Source: Bromus sterilis
Lineage: Eukaryota > Streptophyta > Magnoliopsida > Poales > Poaceae
Direction of reading: 5' to 3'
NCBI GenBank assembly: GCA_950022295.1
Contig: OX465598.1
Coordinates: 93,038,001 to 93,102,000 of the forward strand
DNA length: 64,000 nt
Shown: positions 22,296 through 34,800 of the stretch, piece after piece
How positions within the stretch are numbered: the first letter of the stretch is position 1
Layout: each line of letters begins with the position of its first letter
Notes under the pieces: model-generated
Database searches by the model: none
The model's input: the letters and a program-made list of their open reading frames with translations, nothing else
What the model was told of the DNA's origin: nothing
Translations under genes and position numbers: made by a program

Positions 22296-22712
22296 TTATA
22301 CGCATTCACAAACAAAATACAGTAAAAGGGATAATATGCGGTTGCATCCATACATATGTTGCACCATATTACGAGAGTGCGCGAGAGCTCCCGTACAGCT
22401 CACCTTGGCACTGGACGGAAGCCTCTGTAGGCGACGGGAGAGTACGACGGCCGGGGACGAGGGCCTGGACGGCGGCGGATGCAGGGGAGGACCTGAGGCG
22501 CTCGACAGCACAGGATTGAGGGGATGACGGCGGCGACTGCAGAGGAAAGTGGCCGAGGAAGCTCCTGCCTCCGGGCGACAGCGTAAGAGGCAAGGAAGGA
22601 CGGTGGAGGCTACGGCGTGGCGGGAGATGCCGGCGGCGTCGTGCCCAAGCCCTAGCCGAGCACTCGCAGGATCCTGGGGGTAAATCTGCGAAAAATGCAA
22701 AAACACACTCAC
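22296..22712 (-). other. GC-rich block, possible 5' exon/UTR of the DUF6598 gene
   Basis: This lies 350-770 bp upstream of the visible coding exon on the same strand. It is open in one minus-strand frame for 138 codons, with Ser/Pro/Arg-rich content typical of GC-rich 5' leaders in grasses. No start codon or donor can be fixed with confidence. Confidence 0.3.
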
Positions 22713-22856
22713 ATGGATGTCTCTGGCCTGTCCACACCCACTATTTCATCAAGATTCGTGCCAACATTTCACAGTCATACTACCCAGTTTTTTAGCCTTT
22801 CAACCTTTCAAGTCCCTGATGGTTTGCACCGTAATCAAATTGAGCCACTCCGGTTA

Positions 22857-23732
22857 GAGCAACTGTAGCAAAACTGCCATAAAGTGAGTGCTATATTTTA
22901 TATGCGGGTGGCTGCAAAACGAAAATGGCATACAAAATCATACACGATAGAACAAATGTGCTAAACATATACGACATACATACACATTTTATATTTCGTA
23001 GGTTCCGTGCAGCGAAAGTTGCCGAAACATCGTCGGAGCAAGTACAAGGAGAAATAAAAACACCTAAAACTACATCACCGGAGGTCGCTGGGAGTCGCCT
23101 GGGTAGTAGCACTAGCGTCCCATGCAGGGGGTACTAGCGTGTCTCGAGGCGGGTGCAGGCGGCATTGTACTCCACCATGGTGTAATCCCACCCCCGCTGG
23201 GCCTCGGCGAGGCGTTCAACTCCACGGTCTTCTCGGCGGATGACGGCGCCGATGGCGGCTTCCCGTACATTGTACGCTATGCGGAGCGCGGAGGTGTATG
23301 ACCATAGGAAACGCTGAAGCTGGAGGTGCCGCTCTCACGGATCATCCAGTGCCTCGTTGCTACTATGGAAGTACACCATCGTCGGTTGTCGGGAGCTAGA
23401 GGGACGCCAACCTCTATCGCGGGTGATTATGCCACACCCGGGACCTCCTCTCCCTGTGGATGCCATCTAATTCCTCGCCGGAGTTGGGGTGGGATGCGAC
23501 GGAGAGGGAAAAGATTGCGGCGGCGGGGAGGGGATGGAATGGGAGACGAGAACCCTATCTTTCCTCCCGCACCGTAGATATAGCGGCTCGGAAAGGATTA
23601 TGCGGGTCGCCCGCATATATTTTACGGGCCGGTGGAAAAACGATGGTTCAGTTCGGGTCAATAAACGCGCCCGTCCGCCAAAAAAATCGCATATATACAG
23701 GCCAGCGGCTGGATAGCGCATCTGAGTTGCTC
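22857..23732. mobile_element. Harbinger-type non-autonomous element, TTA target duplication
   Basis: The ends are GAGCAACT (22857) and AGTTGCTC (to 23732), flanked by TTA on both sides (22854-22856 and 23733-23735), as expected for PIF/Harbinger insertions. The 876-bp interior is GC-rich from 23150 to 23600 with no transposase and may include captured host sequence. Only 8 bp of each terminus match perfectly. Confidence 0.55.
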
Positions 23733-24084
23733 TTACTCGTTTTCTGGATGTGTACGTTTGGTGGGTCAGGAGGAGGAGACAGGAGCTGAAATTTTTCTTG
23801 TTCATTCCGTGTCGAAGTAACCATATCTGTAACACCATGTCATGGTGCCTTAAGATACTTGCATATAGTTTGTGGTTGCATGTTGCCGTTTCAGAACGGT
23901 TGGTAGTATTTCGAACTGTAATTGAGGTCACAATCTTAAGTGTAGAGTTGATGGAAAATATTTTCGTCCCGTGAGCACAGAGCTATGTTCAGGAGATGAG
24001 TGTACAATTGTACGAATGTTCTTCATGCTTACGCTTTTTTTGAGCTTTTTTCATGCTTACGCTTGTTTCACCTAATGTAGAGGG

Positions 24085-24263
24085 TGTTTGGTTAGGCGTT
24101 TTATCAGCTTTTCGCGCGTTGAAGCTGGCAGCCCAACCAAACAGGCAGCTTTCCTTTGGACTTTGTTCGGCAGCAGATTATTGATGCATTAGGCAAATTT
24201 CTCTGCTTTTTTCCTTTTTGATGGAAGGAAAAATTATCTGCTGCAGGCCTAAAACCCCGTTTG
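24085..24263. mobile_element. fragment of a small DNA transposon (GGGTGTTTGGTT end)
   Basis: A GGGTGTTTGGTT terminus at about 24086 resembles hAT/Harbinger ends of grasses. No matching inverted end is seen before the LINE begins at 24264, so this is at best a fragment. Confidence 0.3.
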
Positions 24264-25663
24264 TTTTTAGAAGAATAGGGAGCCCCTCCCCAGCTTTATT
24301 TCATTGAAATAAAACCAAACAACCACCAATCCCAGAGAGGGCGAAAGTGCATACAAACATAAAAGAGAAGCTAAAATCGGGGAATCCAGGATAAGGCTAC
24401 AAGTTCAGCACATAATGCAAAGTTTCCAGCACTAAAAGAGCAGCTTCACAAAGCATCATCACATCCAGATTTAACGTGATGGCTTCCTGGTCTTCCGAGG
24501 GTAGCGGACACCGCTCTGGGTGACCAGCACGCTTCCATGGTCGACACTGGGCTTGAAGAGGTTCCAACTGGAATGGGCACCTTCCCAGGAGAGCAGCATG
24601 AGAGCTTGCCAGTCGCCAGGAGGCTGTCTCTCAGCCACTCAGGATCAACAAGGGCGTCTGATCATCTCTTCCAGCGATGTCAAGAAATTGTCCAGTCTCT
24701 CCTTGTGGCTTTCTTTCGACAGAGCCGCCCAGTACCTGATTGTTTTGAGCACAATTCTCCAAACCTGTGTTACAGAAATCCACATTGTGTTATAAAAAAT
24801 AACAGAATTCCTATGGTTCCACAAACACCACATTAAGGCGGATGTGACTGTGTCTAGAGCAGAATTCTTGTTCTTGGACAACCAGAACCTGGCTTCATAT
24901 TCAAAACTTGTCCCTATATCATTGTGGAATTCATCACTAATAAAGGACCAAAGATTCTTAGCAACTACACAACTAAAGAAGAGATGATCTACGAATTCAT
25001 TTTCACAACAGAAAACACTGTCTAGAGGTTTAATTATCATTCTCTTTCTAAGATTATCTCTAGTCATCAGTTTGTTATTGGCCAACAACCAAAGAAAAAT
25101 GTGAACTTTTGGTGGCACCCTAATCTTCCACACTGCAGGGGGGTAGATAGACTTCACACCTCTAAAGTTAATGACATGGTAGAGAGAGCTAGTAGAATAT
25201 TTTCCTTTGTTTTCTAATTGCCAAACCAAAGCATCAATATCAGCAGAGAAATTCATGGATCTAGCAATCTCTAGCAGTTGGAGCCATTGTTCCATAAGTC
25301 TTGGGGAGAAGTTTCTCCTGAAAGTAAGTTTCAGGGATTGACCATACCATGCATCAGCTAGACAAATATTTTGCTCATTACAAATAACATAAATGGGCCA
25401 GAATTGGACAGAGAGGGGAGAGTTACCAAACCAGGTATCCTCCCAAAGTCTAATTCTTTTGCCATCCCCTACTGACCACCTATATCCCATCTTGAGTGCT
25501 TGGAAAGTTGATTTCACCCCTTTCCAAAACCTGGAAATGGATGGGTTGGCACTAGGGAAACATATATTAGCTCTTCTAACAGAAGAGTATTTTTTGTCAA
25601 TGATTAGTTTCCAGAGTTTACCATCCCCATCCATATATCTTTTGACCCAGGATCCTAGAAGAC
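24264..25663 (-). pseudogene. LINE ORF2, C-terminal part with 3' UTR
   Basis: This is the 3' portion of a minus-strand non-LTR retrotransposon. The reading frame enters at 25663 and stays open to a stop at 24645. It encodes the region after reverse transcriptase, including a zinc-binding RVT domain (VWKIRVPPK...FLW, then a Cys-rich H-x-F-x-C stretch). A 3' UTR follows to a short A tail (T run at 24264-24268 on the plus strand). The other half is at 37782-39398; the two were separated by the LTR elements at 25664-37781. The flanks AAGAC and CAAAC may be a decayed target duplication. Confidence 0.85.
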
Positions 25664-26887
25664 TGTAAGGCCCAATATGCGGTACTGTTCTAGATCTAGA
25701 TGTTTCCATCCAGATCTGGGGACGAAGCACATATCGGTCCCACGGCGACATATGACAATGCCATATGCCCCGGATTTCCAACATGATATCACAACATTAC
25801 AGCTACATGGATACAACATCTCATACAATCGGCATACAACTGCCTTAAATACATTACACCAGCGGAAGATACATGTCTGAGTACAGACTACAATCAAATG
25901 CCTAGCGGCAAAGAGAAAAATACATCGCTCCCATAACCACACGGGTCCAGGCCCTCTGCCGGGATCCGCCTAACTAGTCGTCGTCGAGTCTCCACGTGAA
26001 ACGTCGATCACCATACATGTTGTCGATCAAGAACCCTAAAAAGAGTTTGAGGGTAGTATCATGAGTACAGAAGTACTCAGCATCCAACTGTAGTGGTCAA
26101 CTGACCCAGCAAGGACTTCATCACTCGTCATTCTAGGATAACTAGTAGTTCATAGTAAGGATGGGGTAAGTGGTGAGGTTGTTGCCGCACTAGCATTTAT
26201 GAAGTGGCTAACGATCTAGAGAGTAATATAAGAAGCCAAGACTTCGATGAGGAATCGCCTCCAACAAGTCTGCTATCAGCTACTTACGCAAACATAACAC
26301 CTATCCTATCCTTGTCCTCCCCTTCGCACCCGACGAAGAAGAAGCGGATCTGGGGGTGTGGCTGCAATTTTTGGCTAGGGAAACCCTAGAAATGGGTGGG
26401 AGAGTGGTGGTCTTTATATAGCCCAGGTGGCTGGCAGTTTGCAAAAACATCCCCGGTTTTTTCCTTCGTGCGCTCCGCGTTTACGTTTCTGACCGCCGGG
26501 GGTCCGTAGGACCTCCGATTCGGGTAAAACTTCGAACTGCGCGATCAGCGCGTCGAGACGGCGGCGTTCACCTCGCGTTGGAACCGTTCCGAAAAGACTT
26601 TCTGGCACGCTATAAAAATATCCCGTTTAATTATTAAACGGAGTTTTTTGTTCCGTTGGTTGCGGCTGGTCTCGTGCGGTTTTCGCGACGGTGATCAGGT
26701 GAAACCCGTTGTCGCAAAGGTCGAGTGTCAGGGTGGCAAGGGTCGGTCTCCGTCCGGTACGAGATAAGAGGGGGGAAATAATCGCCGATCGATAAATCGG
26801 CGATGCAAACACCCCAAACAAATCAGACAATCAAACAATTCACACCAAAAACAAAAAAATTAATTTTTGTCAATCTGGGTTGTTACA
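25664..26887 (-). repeat. 3' LTR of the short-LTR element
   Basis: This is a 1224-bp LTR. It carries a minus-strand TATA box (TATATAAA, 26420-26413), the hairpins at 25875-25888 and 26062-26079, and the deletion junction near 26345, where the long form has about 3 kb more. Confidence 0.85.
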
Positions 26888-26946
26888 ATACAACACCACC
26901 AACAAGAAACTCTGCTCCATGCCGACGACGATCTTCCATCGAGAAA

Positions 26947-29900
26947 TGTAAGGCCCGGTATGCGGTACTGTTCCAGATCTAGATGTTTCCATCCAGATCC
27001 GGGGACGAAGCACATATCGGTCCCACGGCGACATATGACAATGCCATATGCCCCGGATTTCCAACATGATATCACAACATTACAGATACAAGGATAGAAC
27101 ATTTCATACAATCGGCATACAAATGCCTTAAATACAATACATCAGCGGAAGTTATATGTCTGAGTACAGACTACAATCAAATGCCTAATGGCAAAGAGAA
27201 AATCATCGATCCCCATAACCACAAGGGTCCAGGCCCTCCGCCGGGATCCGCCTAACTAGTCGTCGTCGAGTCTCCACGTGAAACGTCGATCACCATAACT
27301 GTTGTCGATCAAGAACCCTGAAAAGAGTTTGGGGGTAGTATCATGAGTACAGAAGTACTCAGCATCCAACTGTAGTGGTCAACTGACCCAGCAAAGACTT
27401 CATCACTCGTCATTCTAGGACAACTAGTAGTTTACGGTAAGGATGGGGTAAGTGGTGAGGTTGCTGCCGCACTAGCATTATGAAGTGGCTAACGATCTAG
27501 AGAGTGAGATAAGAAGCCAAGCATTCGATGAGGAATCGCCTCCAATAAGTCTTGCTATCAACTACTTACACAATCATAACACCTATCCTATCCTTGTCCT
27601 CCTCTTCGCATCCCGACGAAGATGAAATAGTCAAGGCACACACACACGTTGATCAAGTTATATTAAGATTATCTCAGTTGTTGTTGTCTATGAACAAGGA
27701 GTAGGTCTCAAGTCGTCCATAACCGTGGACACGGCTTCTCGAAAATATTTAATCCTGCAGGGGTGTACCAACTGCCCATTACAAGGCTCTGCATGCACGC
27801 CCATCACTCTTAGTTGCTACCCATCATAGGCAACCATTTTATGATTTAGTTCCGAGAGATCCGAAACGACAGGTCCCTCTAGCTAACAACGAACAAATCC
27901 GGGTGGCCCCCGGTGAGTCGACATCCAACTCAAAAGCCGTCCGCGCTCTCGAATCGTCCTCTACCGTCTGGATGAGATCGGGTTAGTTGCCCAAACAGAT
28001 GTGGACAACCCCCTAGCTCCCTGGGGTGGACCAACAAGAGAAACCATGTCTCCGCTGGCCCAAGTTGTTTGAAATCTGTCGGCCGTGGACCAGTCACACA
28101 CACGTTTCAAATGGTAAATCAGCTTGGGCCACCACTAGAAATGTTTGAAGCTAGGTAGGTAAGAAGAGGGGACCCCATAGCATCCCACACGCGGTTAGGC
28201 ACGCTCAGTCTTAAAACCAATACCCGGAACTCGGATCCTAGGTGACTCTAATGGAACAAAGCGTCGGGGCAGGATAGCCTAGACCTTCCATCCTTCGTCG
28301 AATATAGTCAACATTTATAATAATCATATCATCAACAAAAATATAATAATGTGATAGCCCAAACCAAGGAGTAACAAGAGGTAACATCGTAGCATCCTAA
28401 GCATGCATACTAAGTAGGGGCTGAGCAACGAGCAATAGTAACATAGCAGTACATGGTTTGCTGGGAGGGGACATGGCTGTATCAGTTTGAAAGAGGCTGT
28501 AAACATGTGGTAGGATCAAACATCGAACCTAACCTATACTAGCATGCAAACCGCTTGTTGAAATAGAATGGATCATAAGTAATGTATAGTCCTTGCCTGT
28601 TGATAAGTCGGGTTCCGAAGGTGTAGTTGATCGCAAGCTCGCATCGTCTCCGAGAGGTACCCGCGGAAGCACACAAGAGGATAAACACTGGAAAGCAATC
28701 AACGAGCAAGCATCTATTACTACGAAGCAAACACGAGCAAGCATCAACAAGAAGGCAACACGAGACATCGCACCTACCGTCGAGAGCGGTTACTAACAAA
28801 TTAATTGGAGTACTCGTCACACACGACGATACAACACATTTAGAAGGGTTCAAGTTGTTTAGCTACAGGTGATCAACAAAGGTTGTTAACATGGCAAAGC
28901 ACAGAAGCATGGCATACCACACAAACATGTCAAGAGGTGAAGCATAAAGGAAACTATCTATGCTAGTCAATTTAAGTGAGGCACAACCTAAACATGGCAT
29001 AACACTAAGTGCCCCACGACAATTAAATGATTTAGTATTGTTCTGTCCTAAACCATATTTTAGGTTGGTTAACAACAGCAAACAATAGCATAAGCACAAA
29101 GTACACGAAAAACTAATCAAGTTACATATAAAGAACACCCCAAACGGAGTTACGATTAAAAAGATACAAGCAAAACAAGTTACGGGCACAATGTGCCAAC
29201 ATCGGGAAGCACACTTTAGAGCATTGCATAAACAACATAATGAATGCAAACATGCTGACAAATGATATACAATTAAAGTAGACATGATAGGAAGGCATGG
29301 CAAAACGAATCATGCAAAAGGCATCATAGATCAAAAGATATTAAGCATGCAACATGGCATCGGAACGTTACAGACTTAGAGAAAAACAGAGGTGGCTGTC
29401 AAAAACAGCGGGATAGCAACTTTGGAGCTCAAAATAACTATGACCTGGAATGCAAACATGACAATGCAATACATGTAATGGAAGTAGACATGATGCTTAA
29501 CAATATGCAGTTGGAATCACTCAATTCCGATAAACGGTTGCGACGCAACCGTCACCAGAAGTTGCAACAAACTAACAGTTTTCAGCACAGCAGCACATTA
29601 ACATCAGATTCATCACTTTGGAGCAAGATTTAATATAGCTAAAGCACCCAAACATGACAAGTTAAAGAATGGAAATGAAGTACACATGATGCTTAACACA
29701 TAGGAAAAAGAATCAATGCAATAGGCCTCATGGATTTGACACAAGCATCACCCAAAGTTTGAACAAAATAACAGCATCAGTAGTTAACAACAGATTAGCA
29801 ACTTAACGATCTGGTGCCCTGTTCAACGCACAAATACATATTCAAGATGACCTCAAAATAAATAACTTCCTAAAGATGAACTCTAGAGCACACAAAGCAC

Positions 29901-31220
29901 AACCAAACAAAAAAAGAATCACTTCATTTGTACCTACGAGTCAACGGGAAATCGATTTGCAAAACTGGATCAGTAGCACAATTTTTATAGGACTTAGTGA
30001 AAATTCGGGGTCCTAGGCGAAATAAAAAAACGGAGGGGGGTTTCGGGCTGCTCACCCATGGGCCTTGGCCCAACAGGCTGAGGGGGAGGCGCCTGGGAGG
30101 CGGTTCGGGCCGCAGGTGGCTGGTGGGCCGTGGCGGCTCGCCGGCCCACCAAGGTGTCCACGCGTGGTGGCGCTGGATCGGGCTGGCTGGCCCCAAGGAG
30201 GCTGACCAGGGGGCGTCGGCGGCCAACACCGGCGAGGGGCGGCGTCGCAGGCCGGCGACAGGCGCGTCCGGCGGTGTAAGAGGCGGATCCGGGCGCGGCG
30301 AGGAGGATCCAAGCGGGGGCGACGGCGGCGGCCTTGGGCGCGAGGCGTGGCGGCCCGAGCTCGGAGCTCGGCCAGCCATGGCGGCTCCGGTGGCTTCCGC
30401 GACGGCGGCGGCCTGCAATAGGAGAGGAGGAGGGAGGTAAGGGGAGAGGGAAGGAGAGGAAGGGAGAGAGGAGTAGGAGACCTGGACGAGGCGGCGGCCT
30501 GGCCGGCTGACCGGAGGTGCGACGGTGACGACGGTTTGCTACCCACGGCTGGAGGAGGAAGAGAGAGAAGGGAGGTGCGGCTGGGTGGATCTGGGCTGTT
30601 GGATCGGCCGATCCAACGGTCTAGATTGCAGGGAGGCTAGAATTTTGGGATTTGGGGCTTATTAGGCAGATTTGGGGCAAAAACTGGGGGGTGGCTGCAA
30701 TTTTGTGCTAGGGAAACCCTAGAAAGGGGTAGGAGAGTGGTGGTCTTTATATAGCCCAGGTGGTTGGTAGTTTGCAAAAACATCCCGGGTTTTTCTCTCG
30801 CGCGCGTGGTGTTTACGTTTCTGCCCGCCGGGGTCCGGAGGACCTCCGATTCGGGTAAAACTTCGAACTACGCGATCAGCGTGTCGAGCCGGCGGCGTTC
30901 ACCTCGCACGGGAACCGTTACGAGAACACTTTCCGACGCGCTATAAAAATATCCCGTTTAGTTATTAAACGGGGTTTTTCGTTCCGATGGTTGCGGCTGG
31001 TCTCGTGCGGTTTTCACGACGGTGATCGGGCGAAACCCGGTGTCGCAAGGTCGAGTGTCAGAGTAGCAAGGGTCGGTATCCGTCCGATACGAGATAAGAG
31101 GGGGGAAAATAATCGTCGATCGATAAATCGGGGATGCAAACACCGCAAACAAATCAGACAATCAAACAATTCATAACGAAAACAAAAAAAATTAATTTTT
31201 GTGAAATCTGGACTGTTACA
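26947..31220 (-). repeat. 3' LTR of the long-LTR element
   Basis: This LTR runs TGTAAGG...TGTTACA. It carries the hairpins at 27158-27171, 27344-27361 and 27723-27734, an AT-rich middle (28300-29950), a GC-rich ORF-like block (29997-30560) and a minus-strand TATA box at about 30753-30746. Its middle is almost identical to the partner LTR while both outer parts differ by about 4%. Confidence 0.92.
29924..30560. other. GC-rich ORF-like block inside LTR
   Basis: Both strands are open for 130-165 codons with Pro/Arg/Ala-rich translations and no recognised domain. The equivalent in the partner LTR is 34798-35490. The sharp GC step resembles the first exon of a grass gene and may be captured sequence. 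It lies downstream of the TATA box and would be in the leader RNA. I do not regard either frame as a proven protein. Confidence 0.4.
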
Positions 31221-31816
31221 ATACAACACCACCAACAAGGGATCTCGTCCCGAGATCCTGGACGATCCGAAGGAGAGAGGGGAGAGAAGAGAGTCGACAA
31301 TCTTCAACACCACCAACAAGGGACTCTGCTCCATGTCGAACGATAAACTCCGTCGAGATACTTTTCCGTAGAGAGACGGCAACGTCGGAAAACGAAACCA
31401 TCGAGAGATCAAGAGGAAGAACAACAATTCAAAACGATGATCAAGGAAGTACTCTCACTCAGATCGTGAGGATACTAGTCAAGAGGAATGAAGTCAACGG
31501 ACGACCAAGATATTATCCGGAGTCGGAGAACTAAAGGTACTACAGGATTTCCCAACCTGAGATCGGAATCGAGACAATACGCTGCAAGCAATGCATTGTA
31601 ACGGTTCCGAACTCCACACACTCGAGATCCTAGAGTTTTGAAAGGCATAAGGCGAGAGTAAAACACTTACGACACTTTCCTGACCAGAGTAAGGGTAAGG
31701 AGTAAAAAGATTCCTACTCTTCGATAACTAACTTAGTAGCTACAAAATAGTTTTTGTCTAGACTCGACTTCGGCAAGAAAAGGGATCCTACGGTCGGTAA
31801 GGCTCTGATACCAAGA
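31221..31816 (-). other. internal domain of the long-LTR element
   Basis: The 596 bp between the two long LTRs are without an ORF of note. Homologous stretches (for example AACGTCGGAAAACGAAACCAT) occur in the internal domain of the outer element, which links the two families. The primer site is at its right end. Confidence 0.85.
31802..31813 (-). other. primer-binding site, initiator-Met tRNA type
   Basis: The minus strand reads TGGTATCAGAGC, three bases from the 5' LTR that begins at 31817. It sets the minus orientation of the element. Confidence 0.92.
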
Positions 31817-34800
31817 TGTAAGGCCTGATATGCGGTACTGTTCCAGATCTAGATGTCTCCATCCAGATCCGGGGACGAAGCACATATCGGTCCCACCGCG
31901 ACATATGACAATGCCATATTCCCCGAATTTCCAACATGATATCACAACATTACAGATACAAGGATACAACATCTCATACAATCGGCATACAACTGCCTTA
32001 AATACAATACATCAGCGGAAGGTATATGTCTGAGTACAGACTAGAATCAAATGCCTAATGGCAAAGAGAAAATCATCGATCCCCATAACCACACGGGTCC
32101 AGGCCCTCCGCCAGGATCCGCTTAACTAGTCGTCGTCGAGTCTCCACGTGAAACGTCGATCACCATACCTGTTGTCGATCAAGAACCCTGAAAAGAGTTT
32201 GGGGGTAGTATCATGAGTACTGAAGTACTCAGCATCCAACTGTAGTGGTCAACTGACCCAACAAAGACTTCATCACTCGTCATTCTAGGACAACTAGTAG
32301 TTTACAGTAAGGATGTGGTAAGTGGTGAGGTTGCTGCCTCACTAGCATTATGAAGTGGCTAACTATCTAGAGAGTGAGATAAGAAGCCAAGCATTCGATG
32401 AGGAATCGCCTCCAACAAGTCTTGCTATCAACTACTTATGCAATCATAACACCTATCCTATCCTTGTCCTCCTCTTCGCATCCCGACGAAGAAGAAACAA
32501 TCAAGGCACACACACACGTTGATCAAGTTATATTAAGATTATCTCAGTTGTTGTTGTCTATGAACAAGGACTAGGTCTCAAGTCGTCCATAACCGTGGAA
32601 ACGGCTTCTCGAAAATATTTAACCCTTAAGGGGTGTACCAACTGCCCATTACAAGGCTCCGCACGTACGCCCATCACTCTCAGTTGCTACCCATCATAGG
32701 CAACCATTTTATGATTTAGTTCCGAGAGATCCGAAACGACAGGTCCCTCTAGCTAACAACGAACAAATCCGGGTGGCCCCCGGTGAGTCGACATCCAACT
32801 CAAAAGCCGGCCGCGCTCTCGAATCGGCATCTACCGTCTGGATGAGGTCGGGTTAGTTGCCCAAACAGATGTGGACAATCCCCTAGCTCCTTGGGGTGGA
32901 CCAACAAGAGAAACCATGTCTCCGCTGGCCCAAGTTGTTTGAAATCTTCCGGCCGTGGACCAGTCACACACACGTTTCAAATGGTAAATCAGCTTGGGCC
33001 ACCACTAGAAATGTTTGAAGCTAGGTAGGTAAGAAGAGGGGACCCCATAGCATCCCACACGCGGTTAGGCACGCTCAGTCTTAAAACCAATACCCGGAAC
33101 TCGGATCCTAGGTGACTCTAATGGAACAAAGCGTCGGGGCAGGATAGCCTAGACCTTTCATCCTTCGTCGAATATAGTCAACATTTATAATAATCATATC
33201 ATCAACAAAAATATAATAATGTGATAGCCCAAACCAAGGAGTAACAAGAGGTAACATCGTAGCATCCTAAGCATGCATACTAAGTAGGGGCTGAGCAACG
33301 AGCAATAGTAACATAGCAGTACATGGTTTGCTGGAAGGGGACATGGCTGTATCGGTTTGAAAGAGGCTGTAAACATGTGGTAGGATCAAACATCGAACCT
33401 AACCTATACTAGCATGCAAACCGCTTGTTGAAATAGAATGGATCATAAGTAATGTATAGTCCTTGCCTGTTGATAAGTCGGGTTCCGAAGGTGTAGTTGA
33501 TCGCAAGCTCGCATCGTCTCCGAGAGGTACCCGCGGAAGCACACAAGAGGATAAACACTGGAAAGCAATCAACGAGCAAGCATCTATTACTACGAAGCAA
33601 ACACGAGCAAGCATCAACAAGAAGGCAACACGAGACATCGCACCTACCGTCGAGAGCGGTTACTAACAAATTAATTGGAGTACTCGTCACACACGACGAT
33701 ACAACACATTTAGAAGGGTTCAAGTTGTTTAGCTACAGGTGATCAACAAAGGTTGTTAACATGGCAAAGCACAGAAGCATGGCATACCACACAAACATGT
33801 CAAGAGGTGAAGCATAAAGGAAACTATCTATGCTAGTCAATTTAAGTGAGGCACAACCTAAACATGGCATAACACTAAGTGCCCCACGACAATTAAATGA
33901 TTTAGTACTGTTCTGTCCTAAACCATATTTTAGGTTGGTTAACAACAGCAAACAATAGCATAAGCACAAAGTACACGAAAAACTAATCAAGTTACATATA
34001 AAGAACACCCCAAACGGAGTTACGATTAAAAAGATACAAGCAAAACAAGTTACGGGCACAATGTGCCAACATCGGGAAGCACACTTTAGAGCATTGCATA
34101 AACAACATAATGAATGCAAACATGCTGACAAATGATATACAATTAAAGTAGACATGATAGGAAGGCATGGAAAAACGAATCATGCAAAAGGCATCATAGA
34201 TCAAAAGATATTAAGCATGCAACATGGCATCGGAACGTTATAGACTTAGAGAAAAACAGAGGTGACTGTCAAAAACAGCGGGATAGCAACTTTGGAGCTC
34301 AAAATAACTATGACCTGGAATGCAAACATGACAATGCAATACATGTAATGGAAGTAGACATGATGCTTAACAATATGTACTTGTAATCACTCAATTCTGA
34401 TAAACGGTTGCGACGCAACCGTCACCCGAAGTTGCAACAAATTAACAGTTTTCAGCACAGCAACACATTAACATCAGGGTCACCACTTTGGAGCAAGATT
34501 TAATATAGCTAAAGCACCCAAAGATTTAATATAGTTAAAGCATGTAAATGCTGTACACATGATGCTTAACACATAGGAAAAAGAATCAATGCAATAGGCC
34601 TCATGGATTTGACACAAGCATCACCCAAAGTTTGAACAAAATAACAACATCAGTAGTTAACAGCAGATTAGCAACTTAACGATCTGGTGCCCTGTTCAAC
34701 ACACAAATACATATTCAAGATGACCTCAAAATAAATAACTTCCTAAAGATGAACTCTAGAGCACACAAAGCACAACCAAACAAAAAAAAGAATCACTTCA

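Noticed and set aside
25664..26887. Short LTR form as a reverse-transcribed spliced RNA
   Set aside because: The missing 3-kb segment is not bounded by GT and AG on the transcribed strand; ordinary deletion or recombination is simpler.
28324..29334. Repeated minus-strand ORFs of 60-146 codons, identical at 33194-34204
   Set aside because: They repeat only because they lie in paired LTRs. They have no domain, several overlap each other, and they start with non-ATG codons.
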